In this document: piece by piece, positions 47,428-57,741 of the stretch
Layout of the letters: each line of letters begins with the position of its first letter
Position numbering within the stretch: the first letter of the stretch is position 1
NCBI GenBank assembly: GCA_021234155.1
Contig: JAJEKV010000535.1
Coordinates: forward strand, 91,530 to 155,529
From: Isoetes taiwanensis
Taxonomy: Eukaryota; Streptophyta; Lycopodiopsida; Isoetales; Isoetaceae
Direction of reading: 5' to 3'
Length of the DNA: 64,000 bases
The notes under the pieces: model-generated
The model's database searches: none
Seen by the model: the letters and a program-made list of their open reading frames with translations, nothing else
What the model was told of the DNA's origin: nothing
Made by a program: the position numbers and the translations under genes

Positions 47428-48022
47428 TGTTTGGGGTCCGGTTCGAACTCCCCGCAAGACAGCCTCCTGTGGAGGACCCTTGATCTAACAGAGAATCCGG
47501 GAACTATGTCACGGGATTTGCAAGAAAAGAACAAGAAGAAGAAAACGTAATGGGTAAGAGAACAATGAGAGGAAAATGATAAGCTTCCTTTGATATCAAT
47601 GATGAACATACATGAGCTCTCGCGAATCGAGAGAAGATCAAGAGAGACAAGACTCAAAACTCATCTAAAAACTCATGTGCTAGCTCTACTCATATATATA
47701 GTACAATGGCCTTTGGCCCAATATAGACACTCGGATCGATCTCTCGCGCTTAAGCTCTCGAAGGAGGCCTGATTTGGTGGAATATTGGCGGTGCCTCTTG
47801 AAGTGCCTAGAATCACGACTGGACGACGCTGGGGGTGACGGGTCCGCACTTGTCCGAGCGGGCGCTCTTTGTTGAAGGGACGCAGTTTTGATCTGCGTGT
47901 TCGGCCGCTTGGTCTTTCACGAGCCTTTGATGGCTGACCCGCGGTCGATCATGGGATCCTTGAGCTTGACCTAGTCCGTCGTATGCATGAATAGTCCTGA
48001 ACCAGGAGGCACAGGACTAACA
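47428..48022 (-). repeat. Gypsy-B 5' LTR (595 bp)
   Basis: Same termini as the 3' LTR. It contains the additional GC-rich segment at about 47816-47921, bounded by TCAC on both sides, which suggests a microhomology deletion from the other LTR or an insertion here. Confidence 0.85.
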
Positions 48023-48042
48023 CAGCCCTCATACTGTAAGGC

Positions 48043-48231
48043 AAAGTGTATTCCGGAATACACTTTGTCTCTTGCGTGAGGGCCAAAGTGTATTCCAGAA
48101 TACACTTTGTCTCTTACGTGAGGGCCAAAGTGTATTCCGGAATACACTTTGTCTCCCGCGTGGCCAAAGTGTATTCCGGAATACACTTTGTCTTTCGCGT
48201 GTGAGTCATAGTGTATTTCGGAATACACTTC
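48043..48231. repeat. Array of five GTGTATTCC palindromes, period about 42 bp
   Basis: Units at 48043, 48085, 48127, 48166 and 48208. Each is AAAGTGTATTCC joined to its complement (24 nt, mostly perfect), followed by TGTCTC and a GTGAGGGCC-like spacer. Together with 34235-34258 the array is split by Gypsy-B. Related half-sites (ATTCCAGAATA or ATTCCGGAATA) lie in other introns of the same gene at about 33389, 33491 and 50010. Confidence 0.9.
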
Positions 48232-48268
48232 TTCCTATCAATCAAAAAACCCAAAGTGGCATTCTTAC

Positions 48269-49964
48269 TTGTGGAGCTCCTTGGACATTTCTTCTAGTGT
48301 AAATTCCTTATCAACAACCTTTTGCTTGTTAGCCTTTCTAGTATATCCATATCCGTGAAGCCCCTCGCATTTTGCCGTACGCTTATTGTCATTTCCTTTT
48401 TGGGGACGCCGGATCCTTTTTCTTTTAGGAGACCTTTCCTTTGCTTTTCAAATCACCACGCTCGAACATGGTGAAGATTTCGTTTTGGAGGTCCCAAATC
48501 TGCAGAGAAAAAAGCGATGTCATTAGGAGGATTCTGCGGGGGTATTCCGAATCACAAAAGAAACTTACTCTGCCATCTCTAAAGGCTAGTTGAAACCGGT
48601 TGTCATGTGGTATTAAAGACGCCATTTGTTAGCCTTGTCGTATTTGAGGCAAAGACACTCCACAAGACATGCTTCCGGGCAGTTGAGAGTCTTGTGGTTT
48701 CTTTAAATCATCTCCATATTTTTCTTTAAATATAACATATTCCATGTGCATGAACCTGATTTTGTCCATTTTAAACTCATTTTAAGCTTATATTCGTTGT
48801 ATTAAGATTGTGCGTGTTGGTAACGATTTTGGCTTCTTCTGTCATCGTCAAAGCCACAAGAACAAATTAGAGCAATGTAGAGATATCTTGATTGTTTTTC
48901 TCTTTGTACAACCGCCTCCTTGCTTTGAAATCGGTGGTTTCCCCAAGGACATAGTGCATGTAGGTGTTCGCATTTTCTCTCGTCAGTTAGTCCTTGGGGT
49001 CCATGCATTGGGATCTCATCAACAAGAACAACAATTGGAGCAACATGGGCATTTGATTGCTCCTTATTACGTCCCTTCAGATTTTTTAAGTGGTCAAGAT
49101 AGATTTTGCTTAACCCGAAGAAAGGGCTCGCCATCTTCATTCTTCGGTGGCAACCTCATGGAAGTTACTGGCAAGTATATTACACCTTGCACATACTTGT
49201 TCTGATTTATTTCTTCCATCCTCTCTGAGGTCTTGTCCACCTTTTTTTCTTTAATGGCCACCCCAGGTGCCTTGCCCTTTCCCTTCTTCTTTTTTGGTTG
49301 TTCCTCGGGGATTTCTGCAATTTCAAGCTGCTGTGCCTTCCGTTTCTTTGGTTCCTTAGTGGCTATAGTGGCTCTTGGCCTGCTAAGTTTCTTTGGCGGC
49401 ACTGGGGGGACTTCCTGTTCTTGTTCTTGGGAACCTATATCTGATGACCTCCCTGAAGTACTAGGAGGAGGTGATGATCCTGATCTACCTCCATCTGAAT
49501 GCTCGGACTCACTGACAGGAAAGTCCTCGCTCGTACTAGAACAAACCTGTCTAATTAGTGAACACAGACTTCGTTTGGTCCGGTAGTGTGAAAAGAATTT
49601 GTACAGTGCCTGTGGTTGCACACAGACAATTCTAAAGAATGCGATGTCTACAACGATGAAGCCTTGGGAGGTCTTGAAGGATAGCCTCCCCGACCTCCCC
49701 GTCCCAAGAACTCCTGAGACCTCTTTTATTGTCCCTAGGTTAACAAACTTCGTGTCGGGCACCTTTTGTTCCCAAAGACTTTTACGATGTGTAGAAACGC
49801 CAATGTGTTTGTATTTTCCGTCCTGCACCTCGTTCTTAACCATTGCATTTGAAAGTTTTCAGAATCGCAGCTCGTCCAGGTCGGTCCGCGGTGCTTCATT
49901 GGGTTTCATACGCTTAATCTTCAGAGATCTTTTTGATGCCCTCTTGCTTTCTTCTTCCCTGCCA
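48269..49964 (-). pseudogene. N-terminal exons of the methylase-like gene (inferred)
   Basis: Splice signals define exons on the same strand and upstream of the catalytic exons. The first exon begins at 49964 after TTTCAG and reads KIKRMKPNEAPRTDLDELRF, then an in-frame TGA, then KLSNAMVKNEVQDGKYKHIG. It continues through a low-complexity Ser/Glu/Pro and lysine-rich segment (about 49230-49560). A frame at 48802-49140 carries CPWGNHRF and a HALCPWG segment. An intron with GTAAGT/CTGCAG ends lies at 48500-48568. The last exon here (48499-48269) ends EFTLEEMSKELHK at a GTAAGA donor after a shift. Linkage to the catalytic exons across the Gypsy-B insertion is inferred from strand, order and the shared intron repeat, not proven. 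Confidence 0.45.
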
Positions 49965-50124
49965 CTGAAACGTTTAAAACAACAATGTTAAGACATAAAA
50001 TGGGACGAAAACTGTATTCCAGAATAAGATTTACTAATCTTGTGCCCTAAAGGCCAGCAAAAGACAGGAAAACAAGCAAAAATATTGTCACTCTAACTCA
50101 ATTTTTTATGCCTTAATTAGACTA

Positions 50125-50185
50125 AAAAGTGGTATGTTTAACCTAAAAAGTGGTCTGTTTCAGCTAAAAAGTGGTATGTTTATGT
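50125..50185. repeat. Three-copy 21-bp tandem repeat
   Basis: CTAAAAAGTGGTATGTTT occurs three times with one or two changes. Confidence 0.85.
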
Positions 50186-50196
50186 GATGTTCCAAG

Positions 50197-50404
50197 GGAA
50201 TATACGCCATAAATACGTATATTCCTGGACCCGTCACCATACAAGTCTACCTAGGTAGCCTTGTATGCATTGGATAAGTGGCAAGGGGTGCATATCTAAG
50301 TTAATTGTTTAACTTAGATAACCTTAGGATAAGGCCCATTTCCACATGGCCTTATCCTATTGGGCAACAGCCACACGGCCTCATCTTAGTGGTGCCACGT
50401 GGCA
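50197..50404. repeat. Array of five unrelated inverted repeats
   Basis: GGAATATACG/CGTATATTCC (50197-50225); ATACAAG-CTACCTAGGTAG-CTTGTAT (50239-50266, one mismatched pair); TATCTAAGTTAA/TTAACTTAGATA (50293-50320); TAGGATAAGGCC/GGCCTTATCCTA (50325-50359); TGCCACGTGGCA (50393-50404, a G-box palindrome). Arms are otherwise perfect and loops are 0-11 nt. Confidence 0.9.
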
Positions 50405-51640
50405 TCCCACGTGGACCCACACCTATATTGGCTCTAACCCTAACCCTAGACCCTTTTCCCCGACCTAGCACCTGATCTTCATCCACGCGTTCAAACCCCG
50501 CTTTCGAGCACCGTCATTATAGTCTAGCTCGAGCGCCAGCCCCTGGAAGGTGTGTATGATCGTAGAGGGAGCAAGACTTCGATCCACGTCAAGGAGCATG
50601 GAGACGCCAGGGATGGGAGGAAGCGCTTCTGGAGGAGGTAGGTTGAGTAGAGTTCATGTTAGTTCATCCGGGAAGTTAGTACTCCGTGATGGGTTAGTAG
50701 TTCGTGATCTAGAGTAGAGCCACCCTAGATCCTTTGTTGAACATCTTGAACCCTAATCAAGGAACCCTAACCTGTTAGTTAGCTATGTATGATTAGGTTA
50801 AGATGTTCATAGGATATTGATATTGATCATGATGTGATGTATGTGATATTGGTTGATCATGTTGCTCCTCTTGTATTGGGAAGGGGGGTAGAGACCTAGG
50901 GCCATATGTAGTATGCTCCTAGTGTAGATCCCTTTAGTTCCTATTAGTTTATAACAAGCGGCCTGTGCATAGGAACCCACCAGGCTATGGAAGCTATGAT
51001 ATGACTCCAGCACTATACAACGGGCTAGAGGCAAGATGGGGGTGGATCCCCGCCGAAAGTGGGGGCTTCGGGGATCCCATAGTGGACTAGGCTTATGGTC
51101 GGGTCACCGTGTGTGGGGCGGAGCATGGGTCCCACACCTCCGGGCAATGGTGCCGCCTCCTCAAGAGTTGCAAGTGTCGGCTTGGCTCTTGTTTTGGGGG
51201 GTTCAGTCGGGTAAGAATCGTGTGTCGCCACGATTCTCTAGTTGCCCGTGGAGCCTCTAGACCCCGGGTTGGGGAGATGCAACCCTTCCTACCTCATCGG
51301 ACCAGGGAGATGCAACCTGGAGTAGTCCCGATGGGTGATGCCATGGGATTGCGTATCCGGAAGGTTAGAGTCGTGTCGTAGCTCATTAGAGTTTTTTTGG
51401 GTTCACTTATTGTCCCAAGCTCGATGCCAGCATGGAAATCGCGCGGCCAATGAGAATTCGGGGGGGTACAGGCTTTTCTTCATCCATGCCTCCCTTCCCA
51501 TGCCAGGTGTCGTCAAGGTAAAGGTTCGACATTATCCTTACCTACCTGCCCCGAGGTTCTGGTATGGAAGTAATAATTACAAATTATTCCACCGAATATC
51601 AACTTAACCCCAAATGTTGGGGTGTCTATAAGTACCCCCT
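50405..51640. other. Non-coding stretch, possibly retroelement-derived
   Basis: Two CCCTAA units near 50430, then GC-rich sequence with CTAGACC- and GGGGATCC-rich phrases and no credible frame. The style (long, unique, TATAAGTACCCCCTT near 51630) resembles an LTR, but no partner LTR or target duplication was found. Confidence 0.3.
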
Positions 51641-51739
51641 TCATCAACGGCTCTTCTTTTCGCGTCTCTCCATCCAGGTTTGCTAATGCTTTCAATCCTT
51701 CTAGTTGCGAGCTCATCTGATTCAGACTGTTTGATCTAA

Positions 51740-52973
51740 TTAATTTGCCGGTTCATTTCAGATGGCGATTACCTCACACCTGGTGAGAACAATTTGGCCG
51801 CTTCAATATATTTCTTGGGAGCTTAAGTGACAATCCGACCGCCACTCGGAGGTCCTCATCGGGTGATCAAAGGCAGGAGAAATGTTATTTCAAGCCATTG
51901 GAAGGCTATTGTTGTCGGGTTCGAGGTGAGAGGGGAAGTATATATCAAGGTCAGACACCTATACACACCGACAGATATGAGAAAAGAAAAGATAAGATCT
52001 CACGTAATTTCCCCGAGCTTCGCGTGCTAATTGTGAGTTTCATTATATATTGCTAATCCGGTCATTCATTATATTTTTAAGAAATCAACTAATTGGGTTT
52101 CGTATCTCGTGGCTCAGATTTCGATGTGCCGGACTCGAACCATCGAAGTTCTATCACAAGCATCTTCCCGTACTTTCTATTATGATATTGGATCCTTGCT
52201 TTTGAAGGTCAAAACAAGTGCAACCAATGGAAAGGGGATTTGGTTCTAAAATATGAGTATTATCCCTGAAAGGCAAAATTGTTGACTTACCATTGCCCCC
52301 ATTATCACGCCTTAGTTCCCGCCCCAATGGATTCCAGTTCTGTTTTTTGCCAAGCTGAAATTGTCACAGAAATTTTCGCTGCTTTGAAGGAGAAAGGTGG
52401 AGTCCGTGGGCACGGAAAGTAAATGTACCCATCGATATGTTTATTACCTTGTTTAAGAATGTCGAGAATGTCAAGAAGACTTCAAAAATGTTTTACCGTA
52501 AGTGATTGTCGGATTGTTTCGGATGACATTTTATGTGATGAATGGTCATCCCGTCTCGCATGAAGGAGTTGAGAAGGTATGCTATGTGATAAAGAAAGAA
52601 AGCTGCTCGAATCGTATTGTATTCGAAAAGCAAACAGGTTTACATTACCTTCAAATACGTAAGATGGAGGGAAGTAAAAGAAGGGAGCAGATGGACGTGG
52701 GTTCCAAAGTGGAACAAGACGATGCCGATGGTACCCATTCTCAGCGGGGTCATTGACATTGCTATCTTCAAAAGTGGTCAATTGTTTAAAACTTTAAAAG
52801 TCGAAGAAGCATGGTCTTTATTTGATGTAAGAATTATTTTGGAATCAGAATGTGACTTAAACGTCTTCCATTTTTTGGTGGATGGTGTCAAGGTAGGAAA
52901 ACGTAGGGAAGAATTGTATACAACAAAGCTCTGTATGCCTCCTGTTGTACTTTCTTTAAGTGAAAACAGTTAA
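51740..52973 (+). CDS. Possible decayed coding region, unknown
   Basis: Several plus-strand fragments look coding. At 51827 there is MTIRPPLGGPHRVIKGRRN. At 52329 there is MDSSSVFCQAEIVTEIFAAL, ending at a GTAAAT donor-like site near 52418. At 52502-52973 overlapping frames include FYVMNGHPVSHEGVEK, then YITFKYVRWREVKEGSRW and FKTLKVEEAWSLFDVRIILE. They may be parts of one gene with shifts, or gene fragments. No family recognised. Confidence 0.25.
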
Positions 52974-53063
52974 ATTAATAAATGACAATGGTGTTACTGG
53001 GTTCAAATCCCAGTGTTGTTTGCCAATAACTTATATCCTTTTGCAAAGATAGCACCGTGGGCC

Positions 53064-53668
53064 CAGGGAATAAATTACTAATCGCATATTTTTTATTAGC
53101 CAGAATGACTTTAGCTAAACTTGCTCGATATTAATCCCAAAACTTTCTGTGGTTTAGCTAAACTCTATACATTTTTCCTCTCATACTTTCTAGCGTTTAG
53201 CTAAACTAACCCAAACATCATCCCAAAAATTTCTATCGTGTGGCCAACAGAAAATATTAAACCAAATTACTATACTTTTTTTTCAATATATTCCACTTAT
53301 TTTAGTCATTTTCTTTGTGAAAACATTCTAAAATAATGCTAACTAGTAAAGTCTAGGACTCAAATCAATTCATAATGCTAGAAACTAAACTACTAGTCAT
53401 ATATTTTATATAAACTAGAATGATGTTAGCTAAACTAGCCCGAAATTCATTCTAAAAGTTTCTATGGTTTAGCTAAACACTACAAAATTTCACGCTCTTA
53501 TTTTCTAGCGTTTGGCTAAAGAGCTCTAGGGTTGGTGCAGTCCCGAAAAAAGTTAAGCTAAAATTATTATTTTTTTCCCAATTTTTTCCATTTACTTTAG
53601 CCAAATTTTTTTTAAAATGTGCTAAAAAATCGCCAAATAGCTAAGTTTAGCCCTTAAATTATTCCATG
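53064..53668. mobile_element. hAT-like MITE, copy 2 (605 bp)
   Basis: It starts CAGGGAATAAATTACTA and ends AAATTATTCCATG. It shares the terminal and TTTAGCTAAAC subterminal sequences of copy 1. Flanks ACCGTGGGCC and ACCGTAGCC suggest a damaged duplication inside the GC-rich motif described for the following region. Confidence 0.8.
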
Positions 53669-53870
53669 ACCGTAGCCACCGTGCGAAATATGTGGAGTTC
53701 GTGTAGTCGTGTTGTGTAGTTTCAAGACCGGGTACATGTGTAGTATGCCACCGAACATAAATTTGGCCTTCTTTTTCAGAAATATCGCGACCGCGGGGCC
53801 ACCTGCAGCGTAATACCTTATTGTTGTCTTTTGGCGTTTATATTTGTTTCGCGACCGTAGCCCGCGGTGC
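53668..53870. repeat. GC-motif cluster A
   Basis: Four diverged copies of GACCGCGGGCYACGGTGC (about 53668, 53722, 53789 and 53853), usually preceded by TTTC and followed by an A-rich stretch. Confidence 0.7.
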
Positions 53871-53929
53871 ATATATTCTCGCCGACACTTAAGACATTTT
53901 ACTTTTCGGGCCACCAAGTTGTGCACTTA

Positions 53930-54800
53930 CTTTTAGGCTTATCAGGTTTTATTGCACTAAAGGAGGCTTACATAATTCCGCAATGTCAAACGGCAGTCGA
54001 AAGCTTGGGAACGGGGCCTGTGCATGGTATGACCAGATCGTCCGAAGGAAGCAGAGTATCTACTGTCACACCTGTGATGAGTTCGCCTAACAGCCTGAAA
54101 ACCCTGTGAGACGCCATCGTGTAGTCTACAATAACTCTCGCTTAACGGTAGATATAATCTCCGAGGCCAACAAACACATTGACGGTATGGTCAAGATATC
54201 TGTGAAGTTTCATGGCCGTGGCGTAAACTGGCCCTTCTCCCTCGACCGAAGATTGTATTGAGTCTAAAGTCCTTTTCAATCTTTTTCCCAAAGGTGACCA
54301 AGATAAGGTTCAAGGTCGCTCAAGAGATCACAAAATTTAATTTATGTGAGAAGGATTCGAAGGATAATTTATATCCATTGACATCATGTTTGCTACTTAC
54401 ATGATATATATGGTTCCACCAACAGATTGGGAAGAACCATGTGTGAAGGCTATTGCGTAACCTCACCACCTGTAGAGGAGGTATTTGATGCAGAGAAAGA
54501 GAAGGAACTGGTGGAAAAGCTCGATGAGGACGAGGATGAAGACGAGACGAAAGCATGAAGAGAATCTTGATAGATGGGGTGTCACGGAAGCCTTGCCAGA
54601 TTATCATAGGAGGGAAGGACTATCTTCTTCTCCACGATATATCTTCCATTACTTGGTTTGAGGGAAGATGAGGTCCTTGGACAAATCTATGCTTTCGTTG
54701 TTGGTCTAGACGACTTCATTGACTTCGGTAGGAAGTGCCTAGGGACCCGCGACGATCTCTTAACCTATGATGGAACTTCAATAGCTCCCCGAGAATGCTT
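53930..54800 (+). pseudogene. Decayed coding block, unknown
   Basis: Coding-like peptides appear in changing plus-strand frames. They are ACAWYDQIVRRKQSIYCHTC (about 54020-54070), RRHRVVYNNSRLTVDIISEA and KHIDGMVKISVKFHGRGVNW (about 54110-54230), PPVEEVFDAEKEKELVEKLD with a DEDEDE run (about 54465-54545), and VLGQIYAFVVGLDDFIDFGR (about 54675-54735). The pattern suggests one protein-coding region with shifts, between clusters A and B. I do not recognise a domain. Confidence 0.3.
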
Positions 54801-55600
54801 TTGATAGAGTTCGAGATGACGTAAATGGGCCTGGAAGGAAGTTTCAGAAGTAAAGTTCGAAGCAGTACATCGAAGCTAAAAAGATTATGCAAAACAAGTA
54901 TCAAAGAGTTTAATCAAGCTCTTCAAGGTCGCCCATCAACATTTCTACCAAAGGGGTTATTGCATCCGATGAAGTGGAGATAAGCTACCATAAGTTTGCT
55001 TATTTTGTTAAGTGCCTAAGAACCATTGTTTATTGGCGCAGAGATTTTTGGGACGCATTTTTGCCGCATTATGACAGAGTTACCCTTGGCAAGAGATGCA
55101 AGTATCGCCCACTATATGGGCTACCTTTATAAGGAGAGATCGTTGTGTTCCATTCTAAGTACAGCCCATATGGACCGAAGAGGTCTTGAAACTCAAGGCC
55201 CTCTCGTTGATTGGTAATCACATCCCATTATCCGCCAATTTGATCGAGTAGTGGTCGTTAGGAGAGATATCGCCACGCATATTTTTGGTGGCTTTAGTAT
55301 GTATTCTATGGCTGCCAAGAGCCGCATTGGCCTTGTCCGGACGCGTGGATAAGGCTACAATTCGACCGATTTGGGAAGAGAGGGAGCCCTGCATTCCTCG
55401 CCTTTATGTACTGTTGTTGGATGCCGGTCGCAGGAGTCCGGAATTGGAAGAAGTCGGTGTCCGATGACTTACATGTTTCTAAGAAAATGAAGTTGTAACC
55501 ATTGTCAATTAATGCAAAGACTTGTTTGAAATCTATTCTTGTTATATCGAACATAAACTTCAGGGCCATTTTAATTTGTTTTACGCTTCTATTTTACTTT
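54801..55600. other. Weakly coding-like stretch
   Basis: A plus-strand peptide VYWRRDFWDAFLPHYDRVTL (about 55030-55090) looks coding, but the rest is unclear. Short frames at 55026-55467 are not called. Confidence 0.25.
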
Positions 55601-55775
55601 GCACCGCGGGTACACGGCATAAAACCCGGTTGTCCGGTAGCATAACTATCTGATAGACCGCGGGCTACGTGAATGAATGACTATTCCACATTCTCCGCGG
55701 GAGAAGCCTATTTCGACCGCGGGCTACGTAAAAGCGAAGCCATTTTGAGGTGCAATTTCAAGACCGCGGACTACA
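55601..55775. repeat. GC-motif cluster B
   Basis: Four copies near 55601, 55656, 55715 and 55762; spacing 55, 59 and 47 bp. Confidence 0.75.
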
Positions 55776-56471
55776 ACACACCGCTAAGAGAATGCTTATC
55801 CGAATTTAGAATCTACATGTAAGAAAATGGCCAAGAGCTTCCAAATTGAAAATGTGGGGTAAATAGATGGATCATATGTATCACTTATGATTACATACTT
55901 ATAACTCATATAAGAGGCATAGCATATACTTAGAACTCATATAAGAGGCATAGCATACATGAATACGGTTCATTCAGAATCGGGATCGCCATGAAAAGGG
56001 AGTTGAGGATGCGATTAATCTCATAGACTCGACGCCCAAACCCCGCAAAGGTGGATAACAACACGATAAAACCCTCCGAAGAACGATTTCGACCCTCCGC
56101 TACTCCTTCCAGCCCGAGTGGATCAAGGGGATACCCCTCCGAGAACATCTACAAAGATCATTATATGTCATAGTGCAAGTAATGGAGTCCATATTTTTTG
56201 GGACCCCTCAGAATAAGAATAACCAGACCGAGACATAGCAAATGGATGCCTTCTTATATCGAACAAAATTATTGACATGCACTCAGAGCAGCATTATTGG
56301 TTATACATAACGAGCATAATGTACAAAATACACATGTATATAATGCACGATACAAAGATATATACCTTCCGAAAGTATTGAATTAGGGGACTCTTTCTCG
56401 AGTCATTGTCACCGTGCACCCAAAGTGATCTTTTCTATCATGTACATTTGATGCTCTCTATTCCATATTAG

Positions 56472-56618
56472 ATGGATGATAACATCGAAGGGATCAGGAT
56501 AATAGCGAGGATTGAGAGCCGCAGCTGGTCATCCAGTCTTCCATGGGTATTTCTCGCGACACCGCTTGAAGTTTTCGCGGATTCATCTTGTGTGATGGAA
56601 TCCACGCTCAGACTGTGA
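56472..56618 (+). CDS. Short open frame, unknown
   Basis: 48 codons from MDDNIEGIRIIARIESRSWS to MESTLRL and TGA. Codon use looks natural, but there is no family match, promoter or partner. It may be an exon of the block that includes the duplicated gene at 56.9 kb. Confidence 0.2.
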   Translation: MDDNIEGIRIIARIESRSWSSSLPWVFLATPLEVFADSSCVMESTLRL

Positions 56619-56929
56619 GGAGGCCACATGGCCAATGTTGCTGCACTCGGCAATTTGATGTATATTTATACCCACCAAAATTATTGATGGTAGCACCAAA
56701 ATTATTGATGGTATATACATAGAAATTATTGGATTATATACATACTTGTATGGTACTCGTGATAATGGCATATATACCGATTTTTCTTTAAATAGGCATT
56801 TATGCCTTCATTGTCTTGTTTGCTCTTTGCCCGCTTTTGTCCGCTTCTTGTCCGCTCCTTTGCCTCCCCGTCGCTTCCACTAATTTCTTGTCTGCTCCAC
56901 TAATTTCTTGCAAATGGTAACTTTGCAAG

Positions 56930-57425
56930 AACATCCTCGCTGGGCTGATCCGGAATACCTGCAAGCATGCGCAGAAATACGTGCACTTTGATGATTTTTT
57001 TGCAACTTTGGGAGCATCGATGGCGCCACGGTCCAACAAAATGAGCTTGCAAGGCAGCTGAGCAACTTCATTATCGATCGCTATATTCTCGCCATCTCCC
57101 TCCACCGGAGGAGATCAATTCGAGTCGCAAGGTTCAATCTAAGTGCTTTGGGACTTTTTGAACCCCCTCGATTTAGAAGATAGGCTAGAAATTTGAAGGA
57201 CATGCTTTTCCATGGTTTCATGGCCTACTCTCCTCGATCAAGATGCACCTCTGGTCATTCCTACTAGTGAGAAGAATAGGATTTATATCCTCATTGAACT
57301 TTACAACTTCCATTACAAATCTTTTGTGGATATTGGTAAGCTCCTATTCGGGTTCCCTTGACTTCAACATCCCGTGGTTACCGCCTAGATTCCCACCGGG
57401 ATACAATTCCTTGGGATACACGTGA
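56930..57425 (+). pseudogene. Unknown gene, paralogue 1
   Basis: Plus-strand peptides in shifting frames: YLQACAEIRAL, NELARQLSNFIIDRYILAIS, SALGLFEPPRFRR, FHGFMAYSPRSR and RIYILIELYNFHYKSFVDIG. The same five anchors occur in the same order in the block at 58.2-58.7 kb. The two blocks are separated by motif cluster C. No domain recognised. Stops and shifts make an intact product unlikely as sequenced. Confidence 0.4.
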
Positions 57426-57665
57426 CCTATGGCTACATAGCACACAAAGACATAATACGCACATATCACGTGAAGATACCCATAGGAATATGTGTATAAA
57501 CTAGATTTTCATAGAAATTAAGTATATAAGCAAGTGAGTTTCGCGGTAAGTAAGTTACATCGTCGCGGTAATTAAGGATTTTCGCGGCAATTAAGTAATT
57601 AAGTAATATCTTCTACCATTTTCCTTGTATTTTTCATGTGATTGTTCTATTTGTGGTCATATTCG

Positions 57666-57741
57666 CAACCGTAGCCAATGTGCTAAATCGCCCGGCCATA
57701 AATTATTGAAGTGCCTATTTCGCGACCGCGGGTAACGGTGC
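57666..57741. repeat. GC-motif cluster C
   Basis: Two copies, 57666 and 57724; spacing 58 bp. Confidence 0.75.

Larger units (their letters stand above)
34261..48022 (-). mobile_element. Ty3/gypsy LTR retrotransposon with extra coding region (Gypsy-B)
   Basis: LTRs lie at 34261-34742 and 47428-48022 and begin TGTTAGTC on the minus strand. Between them, on the minus strand, are gag (about 47,290-44,890), protease, reverse transcriptase, RNase H and integrase (to about 40,806). A further long coding-like region follows to 34,826. A purine-rich GGTGGGGAG directly precedes the 3' LTR. The RT catalytic motif FQDDF and the integrase tail EGDLVLLYDSRYKKF put it in Ty3/gypsy without a chromodomain. 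It carries two later insertions (copia TRIM and hAT-like MITE). No target duplication or primer site could be recognised. Confidence 0.9.

Noticed and set aside
34261-48022. Target duplication for Gypsy-B
   Set aside because: The five bases left (TTCAC) and right (CAGCC) of the element do not match, so none is claimed. The flanking repeat array may have been rearranged.
48043-48231. CRISPR-like appearance of the palindromic array
   Set aside because: The spacers are near-identical, the genome is clearly eukaryotic, and there are no cas genes. It is a minisatellite of palindromes.
50425-50445. Telomere-like CCCTAA units
   Set aside because: Only two units, as often occurs by chance in plant DNA. 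No array.
50186-51640. Solo LTR
   Set aside because: General resemblance only. No paired terminal TG/CA with a target duplication, primer site or second copy in the window.
52985-53025. tRNA-like T-arm GGGTTCAAATCCC
   Set aside because: Only the T-arm and B-box resemble a tRNA. No anticodon arm, D-arm or matching acceptor strand, and no A-box at the expected distance.
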